This document shows, one piece after another, positions 51,148 to 59,312 of a stretch of DNA of 64,000 nucleotides. Every line of letters begins with the position of its first letter. Position 1 is the stretch's first letter. The translations under genes were made by a program, and so were the position numbers. Source of the stretch: Teichococcus wenyumeiae (lineage in GTDB: Bacteria > Pseudomonadota > Alphaproteobacteria > Acetobacterales > Acetobacteraceae); assembly GCF_003696345.1 (NCBI RefSeq), contig NZ_RFLX01000008.1, positions 62,001 to 126,000 on the forward strand, given 5' to 3'. The notes beneath the pieces were generated by a model. The model saw nothing but the letters and a program-made list of their open reading frames with translations. It ran no database searches and was not told the origin of the DNA.

Positions 51148-53025
51148 TCACTGGCAGGCGAGGCATTCCTCGTAGTCGGTGCTGTTCTCGCTGACCATGA
51201 CCTGCGCGCGGGCGGGCACCGTCAGCGGCAGCACGGCTTCCAGGCTGGTGGCTTCCGCCATGCCGAGCTTCGGCTGCGCGGCCACCTTCTCGCTGATAGT
51301 GTCGGCGCGCTGGATCGACAGGCTGCGGCAGTAGTAGAGCGACTTCACGCCCTTCTTCCAGGCCTGGTAGTGGATCTGGTGCAGGTCGCGCTTATGCACA
51401 TCCGCCGGCAGGAAGATGTTCACCGACTGCGACTGGCAGATGAAGGGCGTGCGGTCGGCCGCATGTTCCACCACCCAGCGCTGGTCGAGTTCGAAGGCGG
51501 TCTTGAAGACGGCCTTCTCCTGCTCCGTCAGGAAGTCCAGGTGCTGCACGCTGCCCTTGTTGACGGTGATCGAGGTCCAGGTGTCCTCGTCGTCGCGGCC
51601 ATGCTGCGCCAGCACCTTCTTCAGCGACGGATTGCGCACGATGAAGGAGCCCGACAGCGTCTTGTGGTTATAGACATTGGCCGCGATCGGCTCGATGCCC
51701 GGAGAGGCACCGCCGCAGATGATGGAGATCGAGGCCGTCGGCGCGATCGCCATCTTGTTCGAGAAACGCTCCATGAAGCCGTATTCGGCGGCATCGGGGC
51801 ACGGGCCGCGCTCCTCGGCCAGCACACGGCTCGCGATATCGGCCTGGGCGCGGATGTGCTTGAACATCCGGGTGTTCCAGACCTTCGCGATCACGCTCTC
51901 GAAGGGCACGTTCTGCGCCTGCAGGAAGGAATGGAAGCCCATCACGCCGAGGCCGACGGAACGCTCCCGCATCGCGCTGTACTTGGCGCGCGCCATGCTG
52001 TCCGGCGCGGTGTCGATGAAGTTCTGGAGCACGTTGTCCAGGAACCGCATCACATCGGGGATGAAGTTGGGGTCGTCCTTCCACTCGAACCAGGTCTCGA
52101 GGTTGAGGGAGGACAGGCAGCAGACCGCCGTCCGCTCCTGGTCATGCTGGTCGCGCCCGGTGGGCAGCATGATCTCGGCGCAGAGGTTGGAGGTCTTGAT
52201 CTCCAGCCCGGCCAGCTTGTGGTGCTCCGGCCGCGCGTTGTTGGCGTGGTCGGAATAGATGATGTACGGCTCGCCCTGCTCGATGCGCGCCATCAGGATA
52301 CGGATCCACAGCGCACGAGCAGAAATCTTGCGCACGATGGCGCCGTCCTTGGGCGAGGTCAGCGCCCATTCCTCGTCGGCTTCCACCGCGCGCATGAAGG
52401 CGTCGGGGATCAGCACGCCGTGGTGCAGGTTCAGCGCCTTGCGGTTCGGGTCGCCGCCGGTGGGGCGCCGCAGGTCGACGAATTCCTCGATCTCGGGATG
52501 CGAGACCGGCAGGTAGACGGCGGCGGAACCGCGGCGCAGCGAGCCCTGGCTGATGGCCAGCGTCAGGCTGTCCATCACGCGGATGAAGGGGATGATGCCG
52601 GAGGTCTTGCCGTTCTGGCCGACCTTCTCGCCGATGGAGCGCAGATTGCCCCAGTAGGAGCCGATGCCGCCGCCCTTGGAGGCCAGCCAGACATTCTCGT
52701 TCCAGAGGCCGACGATGCCATCCAGGCTGTCATTGGCCTCGTTCAGGAAGCAGGAGATGGGCAGGCCGCGCGTGGTGCCGCCATTGGACAGCACCGGCGT
52801 CGCCGGCATGAACCAGAGCTTGCTGATATAGTCGTAGATGCGCTGGGCATGGGCCGTGTCGTCGCCATAGGCGCTGGCGACGCGGGCAAAGAGATCCTGG
52901 TAGGATTCACCCGGCATCAGGTAGCGATCGTCCAGGGTGGCCTTGCCGAAATCGGTCAACAGCGCATCGCGTGTACGGTCCAGGCGAACCTGGCTATGGC
53001 CTTCGAGCTGGATGGCATCGAACAC
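51148..53025 (-). CDS. nrdA: Class Ia ribonucleotide reductase, catalytic subunit alpha (no ATP-cone)
   Basis: Reduces ribonucleoside diphosphates to deoxy forms using the NrdB radical. 625 residues from GTG 53025. Active-site cysteines are visible: Cys in RGLPISCFLNE, the radical Cys in TSNLCAEIMLPT and its partner in TAVCCLSSLNLETW. The C-terminal CLACQ holds the re-reducing pair. The N-terminus is only about 60 residues before KLWFMPATPVLSNGG. The roughly 90-residue ATP-cone of E. coli-type NrdA is absent, and NrdB has none either. Dedicated dATP inhibition through a cone is therefore not expected. It is encoded away from nrdB. Confidence 0.96.
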   Translation of the reverse strand: MFDAIQLEGHSQVRLDRTRDALLTDFGKATLDDRYLMPGESYQDLFARVASAYGDDTAHAQRIYDYISKLWFMPATPVLSNGGTTRGLPISCFLNEANDSLDGIVGLWNENVWLASKGGGIGSYWGNLRSIGEKVGQNGKTSGIIPFIRVMDSLTLAISQGSLRRGSAAVYLPVSHPEIEEFVDLRRPTGGDPNRKALNLHHGVLIPDAFMRAVEADEEWALTSPKDGAIVRKISARALWIRILMARIEQGEPYIIYSDHANNARPEHHKLAGLEIKTSNLCAEIMLPTGRDQHDQERTAVCCLSSLNLETWFEWKDDPNFIPDVMRFLDNVLQNFIDTAPDSMARAKYSAMRERSVGLGVMGFHSFLQAQNVPFESVIAKVWNTRMFKHIRAQADIASRVLAEERGPCPDAAEYGFMERFSNKMAIAPTASISIICGGASPGIEPIAANVYNHKTLSGSFIVRNPSLKKVLAQHGRDDEDTWTSITVNKGSVQHLDFLTEQEKAVFKTAFELDQRWVVEHAADRTPFICQSQSVNIFLPADVHKRDLHQIHYQAWKKGVKSLYYCRSLSIQRADTISEKVAAQPKLGMAEATSLEAVLPLTVPARAQVMVSENSTDYEECLACQ

Positions 53026-53091
53026 GGCAGAAAATCCCTGTGGCTAGGCTTCGATCGGCCGCAGGTTTGCACCCTGGCCTCGCGCCCATCA

Positions 53092-53138
53092 ACACCAGAT
53101 TTAGGGATGGGATGCATGCAAAACCCTAGTGGTTGGGG
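53092..53138. promoter_or_regulatory. Candidate NrdR-box pair upstream of nrdA
   Basis: ACACCAGATTTAGGGA (53092) matches the NrdR consensus acaCwAtATaTwGtgt at 11 of 16 positions. A weaker second element starts 31 bp away at 53123 (ACCCTAGTGGTTGGGG, about 9 of 16). The spacing is right for NrdR. Confidence is lower than for the nrdB pair because the second box is poor. Confidence 0.4.
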
Positions 53139-53182
53139 GTCCGGTCCTTTCCTCACAGTTCAGAAACGCCGGCTAAAGGCCG

Positions 53183-53237
53183 ATTTTTTCGGGTTCTCCA
53201 CAGCCTTGCCCAGGCCATGTCACACCCCCGAAAAAAT
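53183..53237. repeat. AT-rich 11-bp inverted repeat around a DnaA-box-like site
   Basis: ATTTTTTCGGG (53183-53193) and CCCGAAAAAAT (53227-53237) are exact reverse complements, 33 bp apart. The right arm touches the stop codon of the Na/Pi cotransporter gene. The spacer begins with TTCTCCACA, one mismatch from the DnaA box TTATCCACA. It may terminate the cotransporter transcript or act on nrdA, whose start is about 170 bp away. Confidence 0.45.
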
Positions 53238-54890
53238 TTATGCGCGGTCCGGCTCCACCACCCGGCTGGGCAGCAGCGCGCCCACCCTCTCCAGCACCGG
53301 ATAGGCGGCGGCGGCTACCAGATGGCTGTTGATCTGCTTGATATCGCGCAGAAGGTCGAGATGCAGGGCGCTGGCCCCCACCGCCTCCGCCGCGCCGCCC
53401 CGCAGCCGTTCCAGATGGGTGCGAGTCGAAGCCTCCTCCAACTGCCGGAAGGCGGTCTTCTCCTCCGCCAGCATGCGGGCGGCGCGGGGGTCCTCGGTCA
53501 TGAAGAGGGACGCGGCGGCGCGGAGGTTGCCGGTCAGCCGGTCCAGCAGGGCGCGCAGCTCATCCACCCCCGCCTCGTCGACCGGATGGCCGTCCTTCCA
53601 GAGCGCGGCGGCATGCGGCAGCAGGATGCGCCGGGCGACGCTGCCGGCCTGGTCCAACTGCGTGACAAAGGTCACGATCTCCCGCATCCGGCGGTGATCG
53701 GCCTCGGACAGCGCCTCGGTATCCAGCGCCGCCAGCCAGGCGCGGATGGCCTGGGCCAGCCGGCCCAGCGCCTCGTCCAGCGCCTTGCTGCCGGTGGGCG
53801 GGCGGCGGGCGCCCAGCGTGTCCCGCGCGGCGCCCAGCAGCTCCTCCAGGATATCGGCCAGGCGCAGCGCCTCCCGCGCCGCGGCGCCCAGCGCGACGCC
53901 CGGCACGCGCTGGGCCGCCGGGTCCAGATAGATCGGGCGGGCCGGGTCGGCCGCCGCCGGGCGCTCCGGCAGCCAGCGGCGCAGCAGGGCGGCATAGGGC
54001 GTCAGCAGCGGCAGGAAGGCAGCCGCCAGCACCAGGTTGAAGCCGGTATGGAACAGGGCCACGGCCCGCGCCGGCTCCCCTGCCCCGGCCCACTGGGCAA
54101 TCCAGGGCAGCAGCGGCAGGGCGATGGCCAGCCCCACCACGCGGTTCAGCAGATTGCCCACCGGCACCCGGCGTGCCGCCGGGTCGTCGCGCCGGGTGCC
54201 TTCCAGCAGCGGATTGACCGCGCTGCCCAGGTTGGCGCCCAGCACCATGGCGAAGGCGGCCTCGGTCGGCAGGATGCCGTGCCCGGCCAGGGACATGGTC
54301 AGCAGCACCACGGCCACCGAGGAATGGGTGGCCCAGGTCAGCACCGCGGCCAGCAGCACATCCAGCAGCGGCACCACCGACACCAGCTCCAGCAGTTGCC
54401 GCAGCGCTGGCGAGGTTTCCAGCGGCGCCATCAGCTCCATCAACTGGTGCAGCGCCAGCAGCATCAGGCCCAGGCCGATCGCCGCCCGCCCCAGGTCATG
54501 CGCCACCGAGGCCGGGTCGCGCCGGAACATCAGGAAGCCGGCCAGCACCAGCAGCGGGGAAAGAAAGGCGACATCGAAGGAGAGCAGCTGCACGATCAGC
54601 GTGGTGCCCAGGTTGGCGCCCAGCATCACCGCCAGGGCCGGCACCGCCGCCACCACGCCGCCAGCGGCGAAGCCCGCCACCATGAACCCGGTGGCTGTGC
54701 TGCTCTGCAACGCGGCCGTCACTCCGATACCGGCCAGGAAGGCCTTGACGCGGTTGTCCAGCGCCCGGCCCAGCACCACCCGGAGCCTGGGCCCGAAGGC
54801 GCGCTGCACCCCGGTCTGCACCATGCGCGTTCCCCAGAGCAGCAGGGCAATGGCCCCTGCCAGGCTGATCGCCGCGATGATGAAGGCCAT
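53238..54890 (-). CDS. Na/Pi cotransporter with PhoU-like C-terminal domain
   Basis: A 550-residue NptA/YjbB-type protein. ATG 54890 follows GGGAGGTGG. The membrane half (about residues 1-310) holds the two inverted Na/Pi repeats: GVTAALQSSTATGFMVAGF with MLGANLGTTL, and ATHSSVAVVLLTMSLAG with MVLGANLGSAVNPLLEG. The QSS and HSS signatures form the transport site. The soluble half (about residues 340-550) is helical and PhoU-like, likely regulatory. It would move phosphate, out or in, by sodium gradient. Single-gene unit. Confidence 0.93.
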   Translation of the reverse strand: MAFIIAAISLAGAIALLLWGTRMVQTGVQRAFGPRLRVVLGRALDNRVKAFLAGIGVTAALQSSTATGFMVAGFAAGGVVAAVPALAVMLGANLGTTLIVQLLSFDVAFLSPLLVLAGFLMFRRDPASVAHDLGRAAIGLGLMLLALHQLMELMAPLETSPALRQLLELVSVVPLLDVLLAAVLTWATHSSVAVVLLTMSLAGHGILPTEAAFAMVLGANLGSAVNPLLEGTRRDDPAARRVPVGNLLNRVVGLAIALPLLPWIAQWAGAGEPARAVALFHTGFNLVLAAAFLPLLTPYAALLRRWLPERPAAADPARPIYLDPAAQRVPGVALGAAAREALRLADILEELLGAARDTLGARRPPTGSKALDEALGRLAQAIRAWLAALDTEALSEADHRRMREIVTFVTQLDQAGSVARRILLPHAAALWKDGHPVDEAGVDELRALLDRLTGNLRAAASLFMTEDPRAARMLAEEKTAFRQLEEASTRTHLERLRGGAAEAVGASALHLDLLRDIKQINSHLVAAAAYPVLERVGALLPSRVVEPDRA

Positions 54891-55368
54891 GGTGGGCCAC
54901 CTCCCTTCGTGCAGTTCGACCCCAACAGGCCAGTCAGAGCAGTATGGGGATTGTGTGACAGTTTTGCGACGGCGGCGATGTGCCGGAGGGCCGCCGCCAC
55001 CTGTCCGAAGCGCGGCGGGCTTGCAGGGAAGGCATTGCGCCCCGGGCTTCGACTGAAGGACCAGACGGGCGTGACGCCAGGGGCGCGACCCGGCTTCAAC
55101 CCGCTGCACGGCCTGGATGTGCGAACCACGCTGGCACGGCCGACACGGCAAACCGGCTGTGGATTCCGCCCTGTCCTCCGCTTCCATCCGGGAACGCCGG
55201 AACGCGAAAAGCCCGGCGTTTCCACCGGGCTTGCAGTGAGGTCCTGATCGCGGGCCAGAAAGGAATGGCGCACCTCCAGCGATCCGAACTCCTGCTTCCG
55301 GATCGTTGGAACGCCCCATGGGCAGAGGCAGCGGCTATTGAGGCATCCGAAAAATCGCTGCCCCGGCC
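54891..55368. other. Intergenic region with two stem-loops (478 bp), possible small RNA
   Basis: No gene recognised. On the minus strand, downstream of the SDR gene, the DNA holds a stem CGATCCG / CGGATCG (55280-55305, extendable by two pairs) and then the terminator at 55209-55232. The rest, 54891-55200, shows no motif I can support other than the leader of the Na/Pi cotransporter. Short open frames here are not convincing. Confidence 0.4.
55209..55232 (-). terminator. Rho-independent terminator
   Basis: Perfect 8-bp stem AAGCCCGG / CCGGGCTT with an eight-base loop. On the minus strand it is followed by TTCGCG after the closing GGGCTT, giving TTTT at the end. It lies 137 bases beyond the SDR stop. 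Confidence 0.6.
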
Positions 55369-56082
55369 TCAGGCGCCGAAGCCGCCGTCGATCGTGTGCA
55401 TCGCTCCGGTCACAAAGCTCGCTTCCGGCCCTGCGAGCCAGGCAACCATCCCCGCGATCTCGTCCGGCTGCCCGTGCCGCTTGATCGCCATCTGCCCGTA
55501 AACGATGTCCTTCAGCGGCCCGTCCGCCGGGTTCATGTCCGTATCCACTGGCCCCGGTTGCACCGCGTTCACCGTGATGCTGCGCGGCCCGAAGTCCCGC
55601 GCCAGCCCGCGCACCAGCCCCTGCACCGCCGACTTCGTGAGCGCATAGGCCGCGATTCCGGGAAATCCCACGTGGTCCCCGACATTGGAGCCGATCACCA
55701 CGATTCGCCCGCCCTCCGGCATCCGGCGAGCCGCCTCCACCGCCGCGTGATAGGGCGCGGCCACGTTGATGCGGATCATCCGGTCCACCGCGTCCGCCTC
55801 CAGCTCCAGCGGGTCACCCATCATGGCCACTCCCGCGTTCACCACCAGCACATCCAGCGGCCCGCTGTCGCGCACCCGCGCGATCACCGCATCCCGGTCC
55901 GCGCTGTCCGTCGCCACCGCCGTGCTGCCTGTCTCGGCCGCCAGCCGCTCCGCCGCCTCGCGGGAGCCGGCATAGGTGAATGTCACCGCCGCGCCTTCCG
56001 CCGCGAAGCGCCGCACGATCGCCGCCCCGATGCCCCGGCTGCCACCGAGCACCAGAACGGACTTACCCTGAAAACCGGCCAT
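55369..56082 (-). CDS. Short-chain dehydrogenase/reductase
   Basis: A 237-residue classical SDR. ATG 56082 follows AAGGAGGG. The NAD(P) loop is VLVLGGSRGIGAAIVRRF, the NAG motif VVNAGVAMMG, and the catalytic Ser-Tyr-Lys lie in VVIGSNVGDHVG and AAYALTKSA. A basic-adjacent YAGSREAAERL after strand 2 favours NADP(H). The substrate is unknown; sequence resembles 3-oxoacyl-ACP reductase-like enzymes. It is divergent from a TetR regulator with a 60-75 bp gap, a classic repressor-target pair. Confidence 0.88.
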   Translation of the reverse strand: MAGFQGKSVLVLGGSRGIGAAIVRRFAAEGAAVTFTYAGSREAAERLAAETGSTAVATDSADRDAVIARVRDSGPLDVLVVNAGVAMMGDPLELEADAVDRMIRINVAAPYHAAVEAARRMPEGGRIVVIGSNVGDHVGFPGIAAYALTKSAVQGLVRGLARDFGPRSITVNAVQPGPVDTDMNPADGPLKDIVYGQMAIKRHGQPDEIAGMVAWLAGPEASFVTGAMHTIDGGFGA

Positions 56083-56147
56083 CGGGCCCTCCTTGAGATT
56101 TAACCTAGTCACCGCTACATAAATCACCCGCATGCCCCGTCAATGGC

Positions 56148-56169
56148 TTTTGTATTAATGACTACAAAA
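56148..56169. promoter_or_regulatory. Inverted repeat, candidate TetR operator
   Basis: TTTTGTA (56148-56154) and TACAAAA (56163-56169) are perfect inverted arms with an 8-bp spacer. The site overlaps the TetR gene's second possible start (ATG 56158) and lies next to the SDR leader. It is AT-rich against a GC-rich background. Confidence 0.5.
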
Positions 56170-56760
56170 ACACCTCGCCCGCGTGGCCGCCCCCGCCGCT
56201 TCGACCCGGAGGAAGCGGTCGCGACCGCCCAGCGCCTCTTCCACGCCCGCGGCTACGATGCGGTCGGCGTTGCCGACATCACGGAAGCCCTCGGCATCAA
56301 CCCGCCCAGCTTCTATGCCGCCTTCGGCAGCAAGGCAGGCCTCTATGCCCGCACCCTCGGCCGCTACACCGAGAGCGAAGGCGTTCCCCTGCAGGAGATC
56401 CTGCGCCCCGGCCGCCCGGTGACCGAAGCCCTCGCCGCCGTGCTGGAGGAGGCCGCCCGCCGCTACGCCTCGGACTGCACCAAGCCCGGCTCCGCCGCCG
56501 GCTGCCTCGCCCTCGAGGGTGCCCGCTGCAACGACCCCGAGGCGCGGGAGGCCGCCCGCGCCCTTGTCGCCGCCGCCCAGGACACCATCCACCGCTTCGT
56601 CGCGGCCACCCATCCGGAGCTGGCAGGGCAACTGACGGATTACGTCGTCACCCTGATGACGGGTCTCTCCAGCATGGCCCGCTCAGGCCATGACCTGGAC
56701 CGCCTCCTCGCCACGGCTCGCCTCGCGAGCATCGGCATCACGCAGGCGCTTCGCGACTAA
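56158..56760 (+). CDS. TetR-family transcriptional regulator
   Basis: About 200 residues. The N-terminal helix-turn-helix reads GYDAVGVADITEALGINPPS followed by FYAAFGSKAGLYART, the usual TetR recognition helix. The ligand-binding C-terminal domain contains the AcrR-type C-terminal block PGSAAGCLALEGARCNDPEA. ATG 56158 (MTTKTPRPRGRP) is preferred; ATG 56143 adds five residues. It is divergent from the SDR and probably represses both through the inverted repeat at its start. Confidence 0.9.
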   Translation: MTTKTPRPRGRPRRFDPEEAVATAQRLFHARGYDAVGVADITEALGINPPSFYAAFGSKAGLYARTLGRYTESEGVPLQEILRPGRPVTEALAAVLEEAARRYASDCTKPGSAAGCLALEGARCNDPEAREAARALVAAAQDTIHRFVAATHPELAGQLTDYVVTLMTGLSSMARSGHDLDRLLATARLASIGITQALRD

Positions 56761-56768
56761 GCGCCTGC

Positions 56769-57662
56769 TCACCCGAGGATCGGTTCCTCCGTGAAATAGG
56801 CGACCATCGTGTCGATCAGGGCACGCAGGCGCCGGCTGGGCAGGCGGCCGGATGCATGCACGATCCAGACCTCCTCGGGGCCACCGCTCCGCTCCCCCAG
56901 GGATACCAGCCGGCCATTGGCAAGATCCGGCCGCACCAGGGAGGCCGGCAGCAGCGCGGCGCCAGCCCCGGCGACCACGGCATCCCGCATGGCCAGCGGC
57001 GAGGACAGGCTGAGCCGCAGATCGGCGCGGACGCGCACCGGCCCCTGGGTTCCGGCGATGTCCCAGCCGCCATCGCTGCCCCAGCCCTGCCGCACCACAG
57101 CAGGCCAGACCAGATCCTGGGGTGAGCGGCCCTTGTAGCCGAGCCGATCCGCCAAGGCCGGCGCGGCGACCAGGAGCAGCCGGTTGCGGCCCAGCAGGCG
57201 CCCGCTGAGGGTGCCGTCAGGAACGGGGTTGACCCGCAAGGCGGCGTCGAAGCCGTCGCGCAGCAGATCGGCGTGCCGGTCCTCCACAGCCGCCTCCAGC
57301 ACGATGCCGGGGTGCAGCGCGGCGAAGCGCGCCGCGATCTGGCCCAGGAAGGTGTGTCCGAATAGCACAGGCACGCTGATGCGCAGCCGTCCGGATAGCG
57401 GAGCGCCTTCAGGGCGAAGCTGCTCCTCCAGGTCCGTCAGGGATGCGATCAGGTCCTTCGCGCGGTCCCGGAACACGCTGCCCTCGGCTGTGAGGCGCAG
57501 CCGGCGCGAATTCCGGTCCAGCAGGCGTACCCCGAGCGACCGCTCCAGCGCCGCCACGCGCCGCGACAGCGTGGACTTCGGGAGCCCCAGCACCCGGCCG
57601 GCCTCGGCATAGCCGCCGTGCTCGGCCACGGCGAGGAAGTCGCGCACGGCATTCAGGTCCAT
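56769..57662 (-). CDS. LysR-family transcriptional regulator
   Basis: A 297-residue LysR protein. Residues 1-60 hold the winged helix (MDLNAVRDFLAVAEHGGYAE then AGRVLGLPKSTLSRRVAALE). The effector domain starts near residue 90 (GAPLSGRLRISVPVLFGHTF). ATG 57662 is the conventional start; ATG 57704 in frame would add 14 residues. It is divergent from the NmrA-like gene, its probable target. In the 98-bp gap CGCTG-cgttt-CAGCG (57682-57696) and CATTTG...CAAATG (57702-57749) are inverted repeats that could be binding sites. Confidence 0.9.
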   Translation of the reverse strand: MDLNAVRDFLAVAEHGGYAEAGRVLGLPKSTLSRRVAALERSLGVRLLDRNSRRLRLTAEGSVFRDRAKDLIASLTDLEEQLRPEGAPLSGRLRISVPVLFGHTFLGQIAARFAALHPGIVLEAAVEDRHADLLRDGFDAALRVNPVPDGTLSGRLLGRNRLLLVAAPALADRLGYKGRSPQDLVWPAVVRQGWGSDGGWDIAGTQGPVRVRADLRLSLSSPLAMRDAVVAGAGAALLPASLVRPDLANGRLVSLGERSGGPEEVWIVHASGRLPSRRLRALIDTMVAYFTEEPILG

Positions 57663-57760
57663 CGGCGTTGCATTCCTGGGACGCTGCGTTTCAGCGACGG
57701 TCATTTGAGGATGGCACGGGCGGCATACATCGTCCCTGCCAAACAAATGGGATCGAAACC

Positions 57761-58639
57761 ATGACCATCCTCGTGACCGGCAGCACCGGGACCATCGGCT
57801 CACTGGTGCTGCAGCGGCTCGCGCAACACGACGTGCCCGTGCGGGCGCTGACGCGGGACACCTCCAGGCTCAAGCCGCCAGGCAGCGTCGTACCCGTGAA
57901 GGGCGACATGGCGGACCCCGCCTCCATGCGCGAGGCGCTGAAGGGGATCGAGACCCTGTTCCTGCTCAATGCCGTCGTGCCCGATGAGACGACGCAGGCG
58001 CTCATCACGCTCGACCTCGCGCGTGAGGCGGGCATCCGCCGGATTGTCTACCTGTCGGTGTTCAACAGCAGCCTGTTCGACGACGTTCCCCACTTCGCGG
58101 GCAAGTACCTCGTGGAACGCGTCATCGACAGCCAGGCGATCCCCGCGACTGTCCTCCGACCTGCCTATTTCATGCAGAACGACGCGATGTTCCGGGAAGC
58201 ATTGCAAGCCGGCATCTACCCGCAGCCGCTCGGTGAGCTGGGGATCGCCATGGTTGACGCGCGCGACATCGCCGATGCCGCCACGGCGGAACTGCTGCGC
58301 CGCAGCCGCGCGCCTCACCCGCTGCCCCGCAGCACCGTGGAACTCGTTGGCCCGGATACGCTGACGGGAGAGGACGTGGCGTCGATCTGGTCCTCTGCCC
58401 TGGGGCGCGAGGTGCGGCATGGCGGCAACGACCTGGCCAGCTTCGAGCAACAGGCAGCCGGCATGATGCCTGGCTGGCTGGCCCATGACATGCGCCTGAT
58501 GCTGCGGGGCTTCCACCGCCACGGCATGGTGCCGGGCCAGGACAGCCAGGCTGTGCTCGAAGGTCTGATCGGGCATCCGCCGCGCCGCTACCAAGCCTTC
58601 GCGGAGGAGACCGCCAAGTCCTGGAACGACAGGCACTGA
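57761..58639 (+). CDS. NmrA-like NAD(P)-binding protein
   Basis: A 292-residue atypical SDR of the NmrA/HSCARG type. The N-terminal loop ILVTGSTGTIGSLVLQRL binds the dinucleotide, followed by VRALTRDTSRL. The catalytic YxxxK of active SDRs is not in its usual place: the region reads YLSVFNSSLFDDVPHFAGKY. It may therefore be a redox sensor or a quinone reductase, as in QorB-like relatives. ATG 57761. Regulation by the divergent LysR gene is likely. Confidence 0.87.
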   Translation: MTILVTGSTGTIGSLVLQRLAQHDVPVRALTRDTSRLKPPGSVVPVKGDMADPASMREALKGIETLFLLNAVVPDETTQALITLDLAREAGIRRIVYLSVFNSSLFDDVPHFAGKYLVERVIDSQAIPATVLRPAYFMQNDAMFREALQAGIYPQPLGELGIAMVDARDIADAATAELLRRSRAPHPLPRSTVELVGPDTLTGEDVASIWSSALGREVRHGGNDLASFEQQAAGMMPGWLAHDMRLMLRGFHRHGMVPGQDSQAVLEGLIGHPPRRYQAFAEETAKSWNDRH

Positions 58640-59312
58640 CTGGTCCACGGGAGAGGCACTGGCAAAGGAACGCGCCGCTCACGGTGCCTCGCTTGCCGCA
58701 AGCATCGATGGCCCGGTGGTGGCGAGACGGCCGGCCGCACGAAGACACCTTGCCAGTTCCCTTCCGCCGCATTGCCTGAGCCGAACCACCTGCTGGCTAA
58801 GGGACTATGTCCGGCTCGTTGTCAGAAGTCCGCTAGTGTCATCGTGGCGAAACATCCAGCCGCCGGGATGAAGCTGGATGGCATCCATGAAGCCAACAAG
58901 CGCCTGCTTCCTGTGCTCAGCACCTACGTCGTGGATAGGTGACGTGCAGCCAAACCGCGTCATCAGGAACGGTTCCGGGTGAATTCTCCTCACCCGCCTG
59001 CGAAGGTGGATTGGTCTTCCAGATGGTGTGACACGACATCCTCCATTGTTACCGCTCATCAATGCCCCGACACCTGAGGCACTCAGGAAGCAGCTAGAAC
59101 AAGGCCGATCCAACGGCGAAGCGCATCGAGTTCGGTAAAGCCCAGGACGCGGCCTCTTTTTTCACGCCGCCGGTCTCCGCCGGGGAAATTCCAACACCGT
59201 TCCGCGACCAGGCGATTAGTTCTTCTGAAAATCCGATGCCTCTGTGAAGTTCATTTGTAAGCGGATCGATTTTCGGTCGCTGCTTGATGGTCATTTCTCG
59301 GGGTTGAATGCT
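58640..59312. other. Long intergenic stretch before aspT, no recognised gene
   Basis: About 670 bp, visibly lower in GC than most of the window. A 7-bp inverted repeat GAGGCAC / GTGCCTC (58653-58690) follows the NmrA gene. Two minus-strand frames (58805-59113, 102 codons; 59094-59342, 82 codons) are open, but I recognise no family and no good ribosome-binding site. They could be gene remnants at the edge of an acquired segment. Confidence 0.45.

Noticed and set aside
54891..55368. A tRNA gene in the long gap next to the Na/Pi cotransporter
   Set aside because: Some GTTC-containing stretches resemble T-loops, but no cloverleaf with acceptor and anticodon stems can be built.
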